Source: Zoogloea sp035335645
Lineage (GTDB): Bacteria > Pseudomonadota > Gammaproteobacteria > Burkholderiales > Rhodocyclaceae
Assembly (NCBI GenBank): GCA_035335645.1
Contig: DAOQMM010000046.1
Coordinates: forward strand, 1 to 24,682
Direction of reading: 5' to 3'
Length of the DNA stretch: 24,682 nt
Part shown: positions 1-6,131 of the stretch, in pieces
Layout: each line of letters begins with the position of its first letter
How positions within the stretch are numbered: position 1 is the first letter of the stretch
Position numbers and translations under genes: made by a program
Notes under the pieces: generated by a model
Database searches by the model: none
Seen by the model: only the letters and a program-made list of their open reading frames with translations
What the model was told of the DNA's origin: nothing

Positions 1-9
1 TGGAAGACA

Positions 10-64
10 TTTGATAGTCTCTATTGTTTCTTTTGTCGCCAAAGAAACAATAGAGCCTATCGAA
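10..64. repeat. Long near-perfect inverted repeat (hairpin)
   Basis: A 15-bp perfect stem (19-33 pairing with 41-55, arm CTCTATTGTTTCTTT) closes a 7-nt loop. After one mismatch it continues outwards to about 10/64 with one G-T pair. It lies downstream of the 3' end of the decayed integrase gene. There is no clear T-tract immediately after the stem, so a simple terminator is not certain. It could also be the end of a small mobile element. The structure is seen directly; its role is unknown. Confidence 0.6.
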
Positions 65-140
65 GAAGGAATTTGAGGGTGCGGGGAAGAGTTTGGGCGG
101 AGCGGGATGGAAATCGGCGGGGCGGGGAAAGCGGGCCCGG

Positions 141-829
141 TCACAATTGTTCCACGCCATTCTCGAAAGCACACGCGGCCGTTCGCCGCAGAGTGTCGAG
201 AACGTGCCCACCACCACACCCACCCCGATTGAACACACGGGCCAACATCATGCTCGTCTTCACCTCGGCAGGCCGGAGCAATGCCTGCGCGGCTCGGGTG
301 TCTTTGCCGGAATCGAACACAGTCCGACGCCCCCTCGCCATCGCACACCAGGATTGCCCTTCGCAACGTCATCACATTCCTTATGCGCATGCGCAGGCTG
401 GTCAGAAGCCGCAACCCACCGCCCTACAGCAAGCATGCAGGAAGGCCGCCTTCCGCATCGTCGATCCGACCCTGCAAGGACAAACCCTCGGTCCAAGTCA
501 ATATTGAGAGCGCGCGTCTCGGATTCTTCGCCCTCGGCAAGCCATCCAGCCAGGACAATTCAAGGTCCGGTACCTCCCGATACAGACCAAGCGAAACCGA
601 CAGCGCCTGGATGCGTGGGGCCACATTCACGTCGAGATCCACCTCCAATGCCCCCGGAAACGTCTCGACGTTCCGCCTTCCAGCATCCCGCGGTTGCCGC
701 TTGTCATGAAAGAAGATGTGGCGTTTAATGCCCGACTCTCCGGCGGTCGTTTTTGCCCCTGATCCGCGCCTGAACCAGACCCAACAAGCGGGGCGACAAG
801 GGAGCAGCCGCAAGAAGGGTAGACGTCAT
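141..829 (-). pseudogene. intI: Decayed integron integrase (intI pseudogene)
   Basis: Four minus-strand segments in shifting frames resemble successive parts of an integron tyrosine recombinase. The first, from an ATG at 829, reads PLSPRLLGLVQARIRGK, like the IntI N-terminus. A deletion and frameshift near 733-751 leads to IKRHIFFHDKRQPRD and later LYREVPDLELSWLDGLPRAK (about 732-427), the SAM-like N-domain. After a TAG at 424-426 a third frame (about 423-310) reads GGGLRLLTSLRMRIRN, the box I region with its catalytic Arg. At about 310 the frame changes again to KDTRAAQALLRPAEVKTSMM then VFNRGG and VLDTL, the C-terminal end. Roughly 100 residues between the last two segments, including the box II His/Arg region, are missing, and the position of the nucleophile Tyr (TTMIYTHV in the family) reads TSMMLARV. 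Length is about 690 bp against the usual 1 kb. The gene cannot make an active integrase. Family assignment rests on remembered IntI motifs. Confidence 0.85.
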
Positions 830-888
830 GATGACGCAAACGCCGCAAAAAATTCTTTTTCATACAGAAACTTGGTACATTCCAACAG

Positions 889-895
889 CTTAGGC
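889..895 (+). other. Candidate attI-side core site (CTTAGGC)
   Basis: CTTAGGC differs from the integron core GTTRRRY only at its first base. It lies between the start of the dead integrase and the first cassette gene, where attI is expected. The cassette core sites to the right are similarly degenerate. No further attI landmarks are recognisable, so this is a positional inference. Confidence 0.3.
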
Positions 896-960
896 GACAG
901 TCGTGTAAGACGCCAGGGGTGTCAGATGTCGTCTACTTCACGATCGGCCTCAACCTCGCT

Positions 961-1608
961 ATGAATCAGCCGCAGAAGTTTGTTGATTTAATCGAAAAGT
1001 TAATTCGAGACGCTCGCGTGATCCTTGCGTCCGCCAGAGGCGGCTTCATTGAAGACCGCGAAGCCCTTCGCCGCTGGTCAAATGAGCTAATTCTTCTTCG
1101 TAATCTAGGCGGAACGATGCTTTCACCTTGGGCACGTCGATTGGCTCACGACGGAGTGCTCATACCCGTCGAGTACGTCCAACGCCCGCTGGCCGCGCTT
1201 GAGACCGTCAAATATGCAACCGATAACGGACTGCTCACTTCGTATCGAGACCTCGTTATCGCGGAGGCATTTACTGATCTCTACGAGCAAGGTCAGTATT
1301 TGTTCAGCCAGGGTTACTTCCTTGCTGCTGGAGTAATTTTTCGCGCGGTGCTGGAAGAAAGACTTCGAGAACTTTGTCTTGCTGCTGACTGTATGCCAGA
1401 AAAGGAGCGTCCAACTCTCGGCGATCTAAATCAAGCTCTATTCCGCTGTGAATCGGTGCCATACGACAAAGCAATGATGCTACATGTCACGGCCCTTGCT
1501 GCCGTCGGAAACGATGCCGCACACAACAGCGATTCGCTTCAAAAAGAAGATGTTGAGCGCCTTATGAGAGGCACCTTGGAATTCCTATCGAGATACTCGT
1601 CTACATGA
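961..1608 (+). CDS. DUF4145-like protein, first integron cassette
   Basis: A 215-residue soluble, largely helical protein. The C-terminal third carries an AVGNDAAH segment (about residues 182-189), which matches the (R)xxGNxAAH motif of DUF4145/HEPN-like domains often attached to restriction or defence genes. The pattern ILFRAVLEERLRELC-like just before it (here GVIFRAVLEERLRELC) is also typical of that family. The ATG at 961 gives a start MNQPQKFVDLIEKL that fits family members; an in-frame GTG at 919, closer to an AGGGG, would add 14 residues. It is the first gene after the candidate attI core and is followed two bases after its stop by an attC hairpin, so it is a gene cassette. Codon use is visibly more AT-rich than in the nif genes. 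Function is not known; nucleic-acid or defence-associated roles are inference only. Confidence 0.75.
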   Translation: MNQPQKFVDLIEKLIRDARVILASARGGFIEDREALRRWSNELILLRNLGGTMLSPWARRLAHDGVLIPVEYVQRPLAALETVKYATDNGLLTSYRDLVIAEAFTDLYEQGQYLFSQGYFLAAGVIFRAVLEERLRELCLAADCMPEKERPTLGDLNQALFRCESVPYDKAMMLHVTALAAVGNDAAHNSDSLQKEDVERLMRGTLEFLSRYSST

Positions 1609-1609
1609 G

Positions 1610-1678
1610 GCCGAACCTATCATTCCACCGGACCTTGCGCATAAAGCCGCGCAAGGCCGGTGAATTCAAACATTGGGC
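1610..1678 (+). repeat. attC recombination site of cassette 1
   Basis: A 69-bp imperfect palindrome. An inverse core-like GCCGAAC (1610-1616) and a core-like ATTGGGC (1672-1678) flank a strong hairpin: CACCGG-A-CCTTGCGC pairs with GCGCAAGG-CCGGTG around an ATAAAGCC loop. The single unpaired A is the extrahelical base expected in attC. Both cores deviate slightly from RYYYAAC/GTTRRRY, suggesting drift. The next gene starts 6 bp after the core, as in ordinary cassettes. Confidence 0.85.
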
Positions 1679-1684
1679 GTCTCT

Positions 1685-2236
1685 ATGACCGCGCATTCTG
1701 CTCAAGTCACCCAGGAGTTCTGCAAACTTTGCGACTGGGCTTTCCAAGTGTGGCTCAATCATCGATCAATGTTCGATGACAATCCGCGGGCCGAAGAACT
1801 TCAAGAATCAATGGCGGCTGATGCACTCGCGAGGCTGAGAACGATCAGTCACGAGTACTCACTTCTCCAGATCGCGAAACTTCACGATCCGGTGGTGGTC
1901 GCGGGCCAAGTGACTCTGGGCATCGAGTACATGGTCAAGTACGGCGCGTGGGATGCGGCCACTTCCGCAACGCTTAGCCAGCTTACGGAAAAGTTGAATA
2001 GCTTCGCCAAGGGGCTTCGTGCAGTTAGAAACAAGGCGCTCTCTCACAACGACCTTGCCGCTGTTCTTAGCAATGCGACATTAGGCGAGTTCGAGAAAGA
2101 CGAAGACATTCAGTACTTCGCGACTCTTCAGCAGTTTGTCGATGTCGTACATGGCGAGGTCATAGGTGGCCCCTGGCCCTTCGATGATCTTGCAAAGAAC
2201 GATGTGGTAGCCCTCATGGCAATGGTCAAGTCATGA
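1685..2236 (+). CDS. HEPN/AbiU2-like protein, second integron cassette
   Basis: A 183-residue helical protein. It contains RNKALSHND (about residues 115-123), matching the R-x(4-6)-H motif of HEPN ribonuclease-type domains and most like the AbiU2-type HEPN family, in which RNKxLAH is typical. Earlier helices (ALARLRTISHEYSLLQIAKLHDP) also fit that family. HEPN proteins usually act as RNA-cleaving toxins or abortive-infection effectors, but no partner antitoxin is visible next to it and catalytic activity is not shown. The ATG at 1685 sits 6 bp after the cassette boundary; an earlier TTG at 1673 lies inside the attC core and is unlikely. The gene is followed at 2254 by a clear attC, so the cassette spans about 1672-2310. 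No obvious Shine-Dalgarno sequence is present, which is common in cassettes. Confidence 0.8.
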   Translation: MTAHSAQVTQEFCKLCDWAFQVWLNHRSMFDDNPRAEELQESMAADALARLRTISHEYSLLQIAKLHDPVVVAGQVTLGIEYMVKYGAWDAATSATLSQLTEKLNSFAKGLRAVRNKALSHNDLAAVLSNATLGEFEKDEDIQYFATLQQFVDVVHGEVIGGPWPFDDLAKNDVVALMAMVKS

Positions 2237-2253
2237 AAAAAATTGCCCCCGAC

Positions 2254-2317
2254 GCCCAACCCATTCGAGCGGACCTGCGCGAAAAGCCGCGCAGGCCGCT
2301 CAATTCAAACGTTGTGC
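2254..2317 (+). repeat. attC recombination site of cassette 2
   Basis: A 64-bp attC. It starts with a perfect inverse core GCCCAAC (2254-2260) and ends with GTTGTGC (2311-2317), one base off GTTRRRY. The stem GAGCGG-A-CCTGCGCG pairs with CGCGCAGG-CCGCTC around an AAAAGC loop, with one extrahelical A as in the attC at 1610. Its 3' part shares the CAATTCAAAC / GAATTCAAAC block with that site, so the two attC sites are of the same type. Confidence 0.9.
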
Positions 2318-2328
2318 GTCATAGAGCC

Positions 2329-2526
2329 ATGAGTCCACGCAACCGAAAGCTGCTTGCCGCTACCGCTGGTCTGGTCTTCGTATTAGCGGGCGTCGTGGTT
2401 AAGTTTGCCGGGCAGGGCGTCGTTGCGGCGATAGGAGATACCTTCGTTGCCACCAATTCAATTCCTGGCTGGTCAGCGCCACAAGACCGGTCCAGCTTCT
2501 ATGCTCTCTTCGTCCTTGGGCTGTGA
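2329..2526 (+). CDS. Small membrane protein, third cassette
   Basis: A 65-residue open frame beginning 11 bp after the preceding attC core. After the basic start MSPRNRKLL it has one convincing membrane segment (about residues 8-28, LLAATAGLVFVLAGVVVKFAG), followed by a short polar tail ending FYALFVLGL. An in-frame ATG at 2233 exists but would run through the attC and is rejected. I do not recognise the family. The frame may be the truncated front of a longer membrane protein, because the following 72 bp contain no intact attC. Real expression is uncertain. Confidence 0.4.
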   Translation: MSPRNRKLLAATAGLVFVLAGVVVKFAGQGVVAAIGDTFVATNSIPGWSAPQDRSSFYALFVLGL

Positions 2527-2598
2527 GTGTCGGCGGGTCTTTCCGTCACAGCTTTATCGCCCTGCAAGTTGCATGGATCTCAGGTAAGTCTTTGCGAC

Positions 2599-2605
2599 GT
2601 TAGGT
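2599..2605 (+). other. Cassette boundary core site GTTAGGT
   Basis: GTTAGGT fits GTTRRRY exactly and lies 9 bp before the ATG of the Imm63-like gene, the usual distance between a cassette junction and its gene. No matching inverse core or hairpin is found in the preceding 72 bp, so the attC of the third cassette appears eroded. Confidence 0.5.
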
Positions 2606-2614
2606 GACTAAACA

Positions 2615-3025
2615 ATGAGCAACCTTGCATCGCTCTCCGCCTTGGCTCAAGAGTTTCACGCCATGGCTGCCGGGCTTGACGTCGAGCCGTATTTCAAGTC
2701 CTTCCACACAACGCCGCAACACGATGGCTCACCTCATATTGAGGTTGCTGACGGGAAGTTCCAGTTTGTTGTCACTGAGCGAGGCTCTGAATTCGAAAGA
2801 ATTAAAAACCTCTCAGCTGACGATGTTCTCTACCTGCTGTTCAACGGAATTACCCAGCACATGGCTACGAGATACGAACTCAAGAACAGAGTCCCTGAAA
2901 CTGATGGAAGGTCAGTTTGGTTTCCGTATCAAGAGCGCTTGATGGAACGCCTGAATCCCGTTTGGGGTGAAAGGCTCAGGAAGGAACATCAGCGCATTCT
3001 CGAAAATTATCCGTTGCAACCGTGA
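2615..3025 (+). CDS. Imm63-family immunity-like protein, fourth cassette
   Basis: A 136-residue protein that resembles the Imm63 family of polymorphic-toxin immunity proteins. The signature is in the second half: DDVLYLLFNGITQHMATRYEL (about residues 69-89), then a PYQERLMERLNPVWGERL segment and the ending RKEHQRILENYP. Such proteins are thought to neutralise a secreted toxin by direct binding. No toxin gene is nearby, so here it is an orphan, as often seen in integron cassettes. The ATG at 2615 follows the cassette core at 2599-2605. No attC follows the stop; instead a bidirectional terminator-like hairpin and the end of nifS come next, so this is the last cassette. Assignment is from sequence pattern memory; I am fairly sure of the family, not of the role. 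Confidence 0.75.
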   Translation: MSNLASLSALAQEFHAMAAGLDVEPYFKSFHTTPQHDGSPHIEVADGKFQFVVTERGSEFERIKNLSADDVLYLLFNGITQHMATRYELKNRVPETDGRSVWFPYQERLMERLNPVWGERLRKEHQRILENYPLQP

Positions 3026-3047
3026 AATCACCGCCACCCTATACAAA

Positions 3048-3073
3048 ACGGCCGGATCTCCCGATCCGGCCGT
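3048..3073 (-). terminator. Rho-independent terminator after nifS (possibly bidirectional)
   Basis: An 11-bp perfect stem, ACGGCCGGATC (3048-3058) with GATCCGGCCGT (3063-3073), and a 4-nt loop. On the minus strand it is followed by TTTTGTAT, ending the nifUS transcript 24 bp after the nifS stop. On the plus strand CCCGTTTTCC follows, so it may also stop cassette transcription. Confidence 0.85.
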
Positions 3074-3096
3074 CCCGTTTTCCGTAAAACCCCCCG

Positions 3097-4305
3097 TCAG
3101 GCGTAGGTCGGCGCAAACGTCTCCGCCGGGTTGGCGGCCGGGCCGTTTTCGCCCCAGTAGGGGGACAGCTTGCGCAGCTGGGCGATGATCGGCGGTACGG
3201 CGGCGATGACGCGGTCGATCTCGGCTTCGGTGTTGTCCACCGACAGGGAGAAGCGGATGGTGCCGTGGGCGGCGGTGTAGGGGATGCCCATGGCGCGCAT
3301 GACGTGGGAGGGCTCCAGGGAGCCCGAGGTGCAGGCGGAGCCGGAGCTGCAGGCGATGCCCAGCTTGTTGAGGAGCAGCAGGATGGCTTCGCCTTCGATG
3401 TATTCGAAGGCGATGTTGCTGGTGTTGGGCAGGCGGTTGTCCACGTCGCCGGTGGGGAAGCAGTGGGAGATCTGGCTCAGGATGCCTTGCTCCAGCTTGT
3501 CCCGCAGGGCCTTGACCTGGGTGTTTTCCTTGTCCAGGTTGGCGAGGGCCAGTTCGCAGGCCTGGCCGAGGCCGACGATGGAGGCGGAGTTCTCGGTGCC
3601 GGCGCGGCGCCCGCGTTCCTGGTGGCCGCCCCGCAGCAGCGGGCGGAAGCGGCAGCCGCGGCGCAGGTAGAGCACGCCGATGCCCTTGGGGGCGTGGAGC
3701 TTGTGGCCGGACAGGGAGAGCATGTCGATCTTGCTGCTCTTGACGTCGATGGCCACCTTGCCCACGGCCTGCACGGCGTCGGTGTGGAACATGATGCCCT
3801 TGGCCGAGGCGAGTTCGGCCATCTCCACCACGGGGAAGAGGGTGCCGGTCTCGTTATTGGCCCACATCACCGAGACAATGGCCACGTCGTCGCTGAGCAG
3901 GGCCTTGTAGGCTTCCAGATCGAGGCGGCCCTTGCTATCCACCGTGAGGCGGTGGACGGTGTAGCCCTCTTTCTCCAGATGTTCGCAGAGGGTGAGGATG
4001 GCCGGGTGCTCGACGACGGTGGTGATCACCGTCTTGCGGTCCGGCTGGGCCTTGAGGGCGGAGAGGATGGCGGTGGAGTCGGACTCGGTGCCGCACGAGG
4101 TGAAGATGATCTCCGAATCGTGCTCGGCGCCGATGAGGGCCTGCACCTGGCCCCGTGCCTTCTTGAGGGCGGCGCCCACTTTGCTGCCGAAGGCATGGAT
4201 GGACGAGGCGTTGCCGAAGTGCTCGGTGAAGAAGGGCAGCATCGCGTCCACCACGGCGGGGTCGACCCGCGTGGTGGCGTTGTTGTCCAGGTAGATCGGT
4301 TCCAT
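3097..4305 (-). CDS. nifS: NifS cysteine desulfurase
   Basis: 402 residues, the normal NifS length. It is a PLP enzyme that removes sulfur from L-cysteine and hands it as persulfide to NifU for Fe-S clusters of nitrogenase. The start MEPIYLDNNATTRVDP and the whole fold-type I pattern are conserved: H100, N150-N151, D176 and Q179, and the Schiff-base lysine K202 in SLSGHKLHAPKG. The mobile active-site loop holds C325 in SSGSACTSG, the same number as the Azotobacter NifS catalytic cysteine. The ATG at 4305 follows an AAGGA. It lies 43 bp after nifU in the iscA-nifU-nifS operon and is the last gene before the terminator, so it should be expressed from the sigma-54 promoter at 5615-5629. The NifS rather than IscS assignment rests on context and length. 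Confidence 0.97.
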   Translation of the reverse strand: MEPIYLDNNATTRVDPAVVDAMLPFFTEHFGNASSIHAFGSKVGAALKKARGQVQALIGAEHDSEIIFTSCGTESDSTAILSALKAQPDRKTVITTVVEHPAILTLCEHLEKEGYTVHRLTVDSKGRLDLEAYKALLSDDVAIVSVMWANNETGTLFPVVEMAELASAKGIMFHTDAVQAVGKVAIDVKSSKIDMLSLSGHKLHAPKGIGVLYLRRGCRFRPLLRGGHQERGRRAGTENSASIVGLGQACELALANLDKENTQVKALRDKLEQGILSQISHCFPTGDVDNRLPNTSNIAFEYIEGEAILLLLNKLGIACSSGSACTSGSLEPSHVMRAMGIPYTAAHGTIRFSLSVDNTEAEIDRVIAAVPPIIAQLRKLSPYWGENGPAANPAETFAPTYA

Positions 4306-4348
4306 GGCGCAGTCCTTGTCAGATTCTCTGTGGGGGGATGTCGGGATG

Positions 4349-5245
4349 TCAGGCTTCGACGGGCATGTGGCTGGCCGGCAGGACCTGCACCAGTTCGCCC
4401 AGGGCCTCGATCATCTTCTGCTGGATGCCGCCGAGGGTCGCCGCTTCCATCATGCAGCCGGAGCAGGCGCCCTTGAGGTGCACGTAGATCTTCTTGCCCT
4501 GCACGTCGGCCAGTTCCACGTCGCCGTGGTCGCGCTGGAGCATGGGGCGGACGGATTCGAGGACTTCCTCGATCTTCTTGATCTTCTGCACCAGGGTGAG
4601 CTTGGCGGCAGGCGGCTTGGGCGCTTCCGGCGTGGCCGGGCAGGCGGGCGGGGGCGACACTTCGCCGGTGCCGGGCAGCTCGGCCTTGACGCGGGCGAGG
4701 ATCTCCTCGATGCCTTCGTGGCAGGCGGCGCAGCCACCGCCGGCCTTGGTGTAGAAGGTGACTTCCTCGACGGTGTTGAGGTTGTTGGCCTTGATCACGT
4801 CTTCGATCATCACCGCATCCACGGCGAAGCACTTGCAGATGAGGGCGCCTTCTTCGTGGTCGTCGGACCATTCCTCGCCGCGGTAGTTGGCGATGGCGGC
4901 CTGCAGGGCTTCGCGGCCCATCACGGAGCAGTGCATCTTTTCGGGGGGCAGGCCGTCCAGGTAGTCGGCGATGTCCTGGTTGGAGACCTTGAGGGCTTCA
5001 TCGAGGGTCATGCCCTTGATGATCTCGGTCAGGGCCGACGAGGAGGCGATGGCGGAGCCGCAGCCGAAGGTCTGGAAGTGCGCGTCCTGGATGACTTCGG
5101 TTTCGGGTTCGACCTTGAGCATCAGGCGCAGGGCGTCGCCGCACTGGATGGAGCCCACGTCGCCGATGCCGTTGGCTTCTTCCAGGGGGCCGGAGTTGCG
5201 CGGGTTGAAGAAGTGTTCGCGGACCTTGTCAGAGTATTCCCACAT
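4349..5245 (-). CDS. nifU: NifU Fe-S cluster scaffold
   Basis: 298 residues in the classical three-domain form. Residues 1-125 are the IscU-like domain with cluster cysteines C35, C62 and C106. Residues about 133-185 are the BFD-like ferredoxin domain with a permanent [2Fe-2S] cluster (C137, C139, C172, C175). Residues about 215-298 are the NifU C-terminal domain with C261 and C264 (GACSGCM). Most of these positions match Azotobacter NifU. It builds [4Fe-4S] clusters from NifS sulfur and gives them to NifH and NifB-type proteins. A Pro/Ala-rich linker (about 191-215) separates the last two domains. The start at 5245 has an AAGGAG that overlaps the iscA stop codon, indicating translational coupling. 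It lies between iscA and nifS in one operon. Confidence 0.97.
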   Translation of the reverse strand: MWEYSDKVREHFFNPRNSGPLEEANGIGDVGSIQCGDALRLMLKVEPETEVIQDAHFQTFGCGSAIASSSALTEIIKGMTLDEALKVSNQDIADYLDGLPPEKMHCSVMGREALQAAIANYRGEEWSDDHEEGALICKCFAVDAVMIEDVIKANNLNTVEEVTFYTKAGGGCAACHEGIEEILARVKAELPGTGEVSPPPACPATPEAPKPPAAKLTLVQKIKKIEEVLESVRPMLQRDHGDVELADVQGKKIYVHLKGACSGCMMEAATLGGIQQKMIEALGELVQVLPASHMPVEA

Positions 5246-5257
5246 GGTTGGCGCTCC

Positions 5258-5581
5258 TTAGACCGAGAAGGAAGAACCGCAGGCGCACTGGGCGCTGGCG
5301 TTGGGGTTGTCGAACTTGAAACCGGTGTGGGTCAGGGTGTCGACAAAGTCGATGGTGACGTTGTCCACCATCGGGAAGGTCATCGGGTCCACCAGGACCT
5401 TGACACCTTCGATGTCCAGTTCCCAATCGTCCTCGGCCTTGGCGGCTTCGAGCTTCATGCCGTACTGGAGGCCGGAGCAGCCACCGCCCGAGACCACCAG
5501 GCGCAGGCCGGCGACGGGGGTTTCGGAGCCACGGATGAAGCGTTGGACGGCTTTCACTGCTGCGGGGGTCAGATTGATCAT
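5258..5581 (-). CDS. iscA: Nif-associated IscA-type (A-type) Fe-S carrier
   Basis: 107 residues, an A-type (HesB/IscA) cluster carrier. The three conserved cysteines are present: C35 in SGGGCSGLQYG and C99/C101 in QCACGSSF. These proteins bind iron or a transient Fe-S cluster and pass it to targets; the nif copy is often called nifIscA. The ATG at 5581 is chosen because it follows a GGGAG and gives the family start MINLTPAAV; longer in-frame starts would overlap the sigma-54 promoter. It is the first gene of the iscA-nifU-nifS unit, with its own NifA site (5685-5700) and -24/-12 promoter (5615-5629), giving a leader of about 20 nt. Confidence 0.95.
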   Translation of the reverse strand: MINLTPAAVKAVQRFIRGSETPVAGLRLVVSGGGCSGLQYGMKLEAAKAEDDWELDIEGVKVLVDPMTFPMVDNVTIDFVDTLTHTGFKFDNPNASAQCACGSSFSV

Positions 5582-5614
5582 GTTGGTTCTCCCAGTTAGG
5601 ATGAAGAGAACCTC

Positions 5615-5629
5615 GCAAGCCCTGTGCCA
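5615..5629 (-). promoter_or_regulatory. Sigma-54 promoter of iscA-nifU-nifS
   Basis: On the minus strand TGGCAC-AGGGC-TTGC matches the -24/-12 consensus fully, with GG at 5627-5628 and GC at 5615-5616. Transcription would start near 5603, about 20 bp before the iscA ATG. Confidence 0.92.
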
Positions 5630-5684
5630 TCTTCTGCATCGCGGTAAGCGATTGAATTGACTGGCTTGTTTCAAAGACCGCCGT

Positions 5685-5700
5685 TGTCGTATTTACGACA
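5685..5700 (-). promoter_or_regulatory. NifA upstream activator site for iscA
   Basis: TGTCGTATTTACGACA is a TGT-N10-ACA site and nearly a full palindrome. Its centre lies about 90 bp upstream of the predicted transcription start and just beyond the stop codon of the upstream gene. It shares the TGTCG-N6-CGACA frame with the three other NifA sites in the window. Confidence 0.9.
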
Positions 5701-5701
5701 A

Positions 5702-6124
5702 TCAGCCCAGCACGTGTTCGTAGGCGCGGCGCAGGAGCTGGCGCTCCACATCGCTGAGGTGACGTGATTCGGTGAGGGCGATGAAGCGCCCCTGGCTGCG
5801 CGCGGCCACCTCGAAGGGCGGCTCGATGCCCATGAAGAGGCCCATCAGCACGGGCACATCGCCGGCAGGCGTATCCACCCAGGCCTGGAAATCCGCCTCG
5901 GTCTGGATGGTGCCTTCGGCCATGCCCAGATGCACCTCGGCCTCGCGCACCACCGCGGTGGGATGCACCTGCACCTTGGGGCTGTAGGCCTCGTCGCGCA
6001 GGGCTGCCAGGGGCGGCAGGGGCGCAAAGGCGAGCACGCCCGAGGCGAGGCACAAGAAGCGCACCCGCCCGCTGGTGCCGTGCTTGTGCAGCAGGATCAG
6101 GCGCGGCGAAGGCAAGGCCGACAC
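5702..6124 (-). CDS. Uncharacterised nif-operon protein A
   Basis: About 140 residues; I do not recognise the family. It is soluble by composition, apart from a moderately hydrophobic stretch near residues 21-47 (VRFLCLASGVLAFAPLPPLAAL). The second half (DVPVLMGLFMGIEPPFEVAA then FIALTESRHLSDVERQLLRRAYEHVLG) looks like a compact alpha/beta end. There are no cysteine clusters and no known catalytic motif. The start is uncertain: the GTG at 6124, 7 bp after the previous stop, was chosen over a TTG at 6142 that would overlap the upstream gene. It is the last gene of the nifE-to-here run, ending 2 bp before the NifA site of iscA. Its position argues for a role in FeMo-co or Fe-S assembly or electron transfer, but that is context only. 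Confidence 0.75.
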   Translation of the reverse strand: MSALPSPRLILLHKHGTSGRVRFLCLASGVLAFAPLPPLAALRDEAYSPKVQVHPTAVVREAEVHLGMAEGTIQTEADFQAWVDTPAGDVPVLMGLFMGIEPPFEVAARSQGRFIALTESRHLSDVERQLLRRAYEHVLG

Positions 6125-6131
6125 GCGGAGC

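Noticed and set aside
73..728. Plus-strand open frames over the integron integrase remnant
   Set aside because: Low-complexity translations; the minus strand carries clear IntI motifs in the same interval.
830..890. LexA box or intact integrase promoter upstream of intI
   Set aside because: CTGTATGA resembles half of a LexA site but the other half is missing; promoter boxes are too weak to claim.
2527..2605. A complete attC after the third cassette gene
   Set aside because: Only the direct core GTTAGGT is convincing; I could not find an inverse core or a hairpin with an extrahelical base.
3265..5599. Long plus-strand open frames opposite nifS and nifU (403 and 431 codons)
   Set aside because: They mirror high-GC third-position bias of the minus-strand genes, have Gly/Ala/His/Val-rich composition and no domain, while nifS and nifU are certain.
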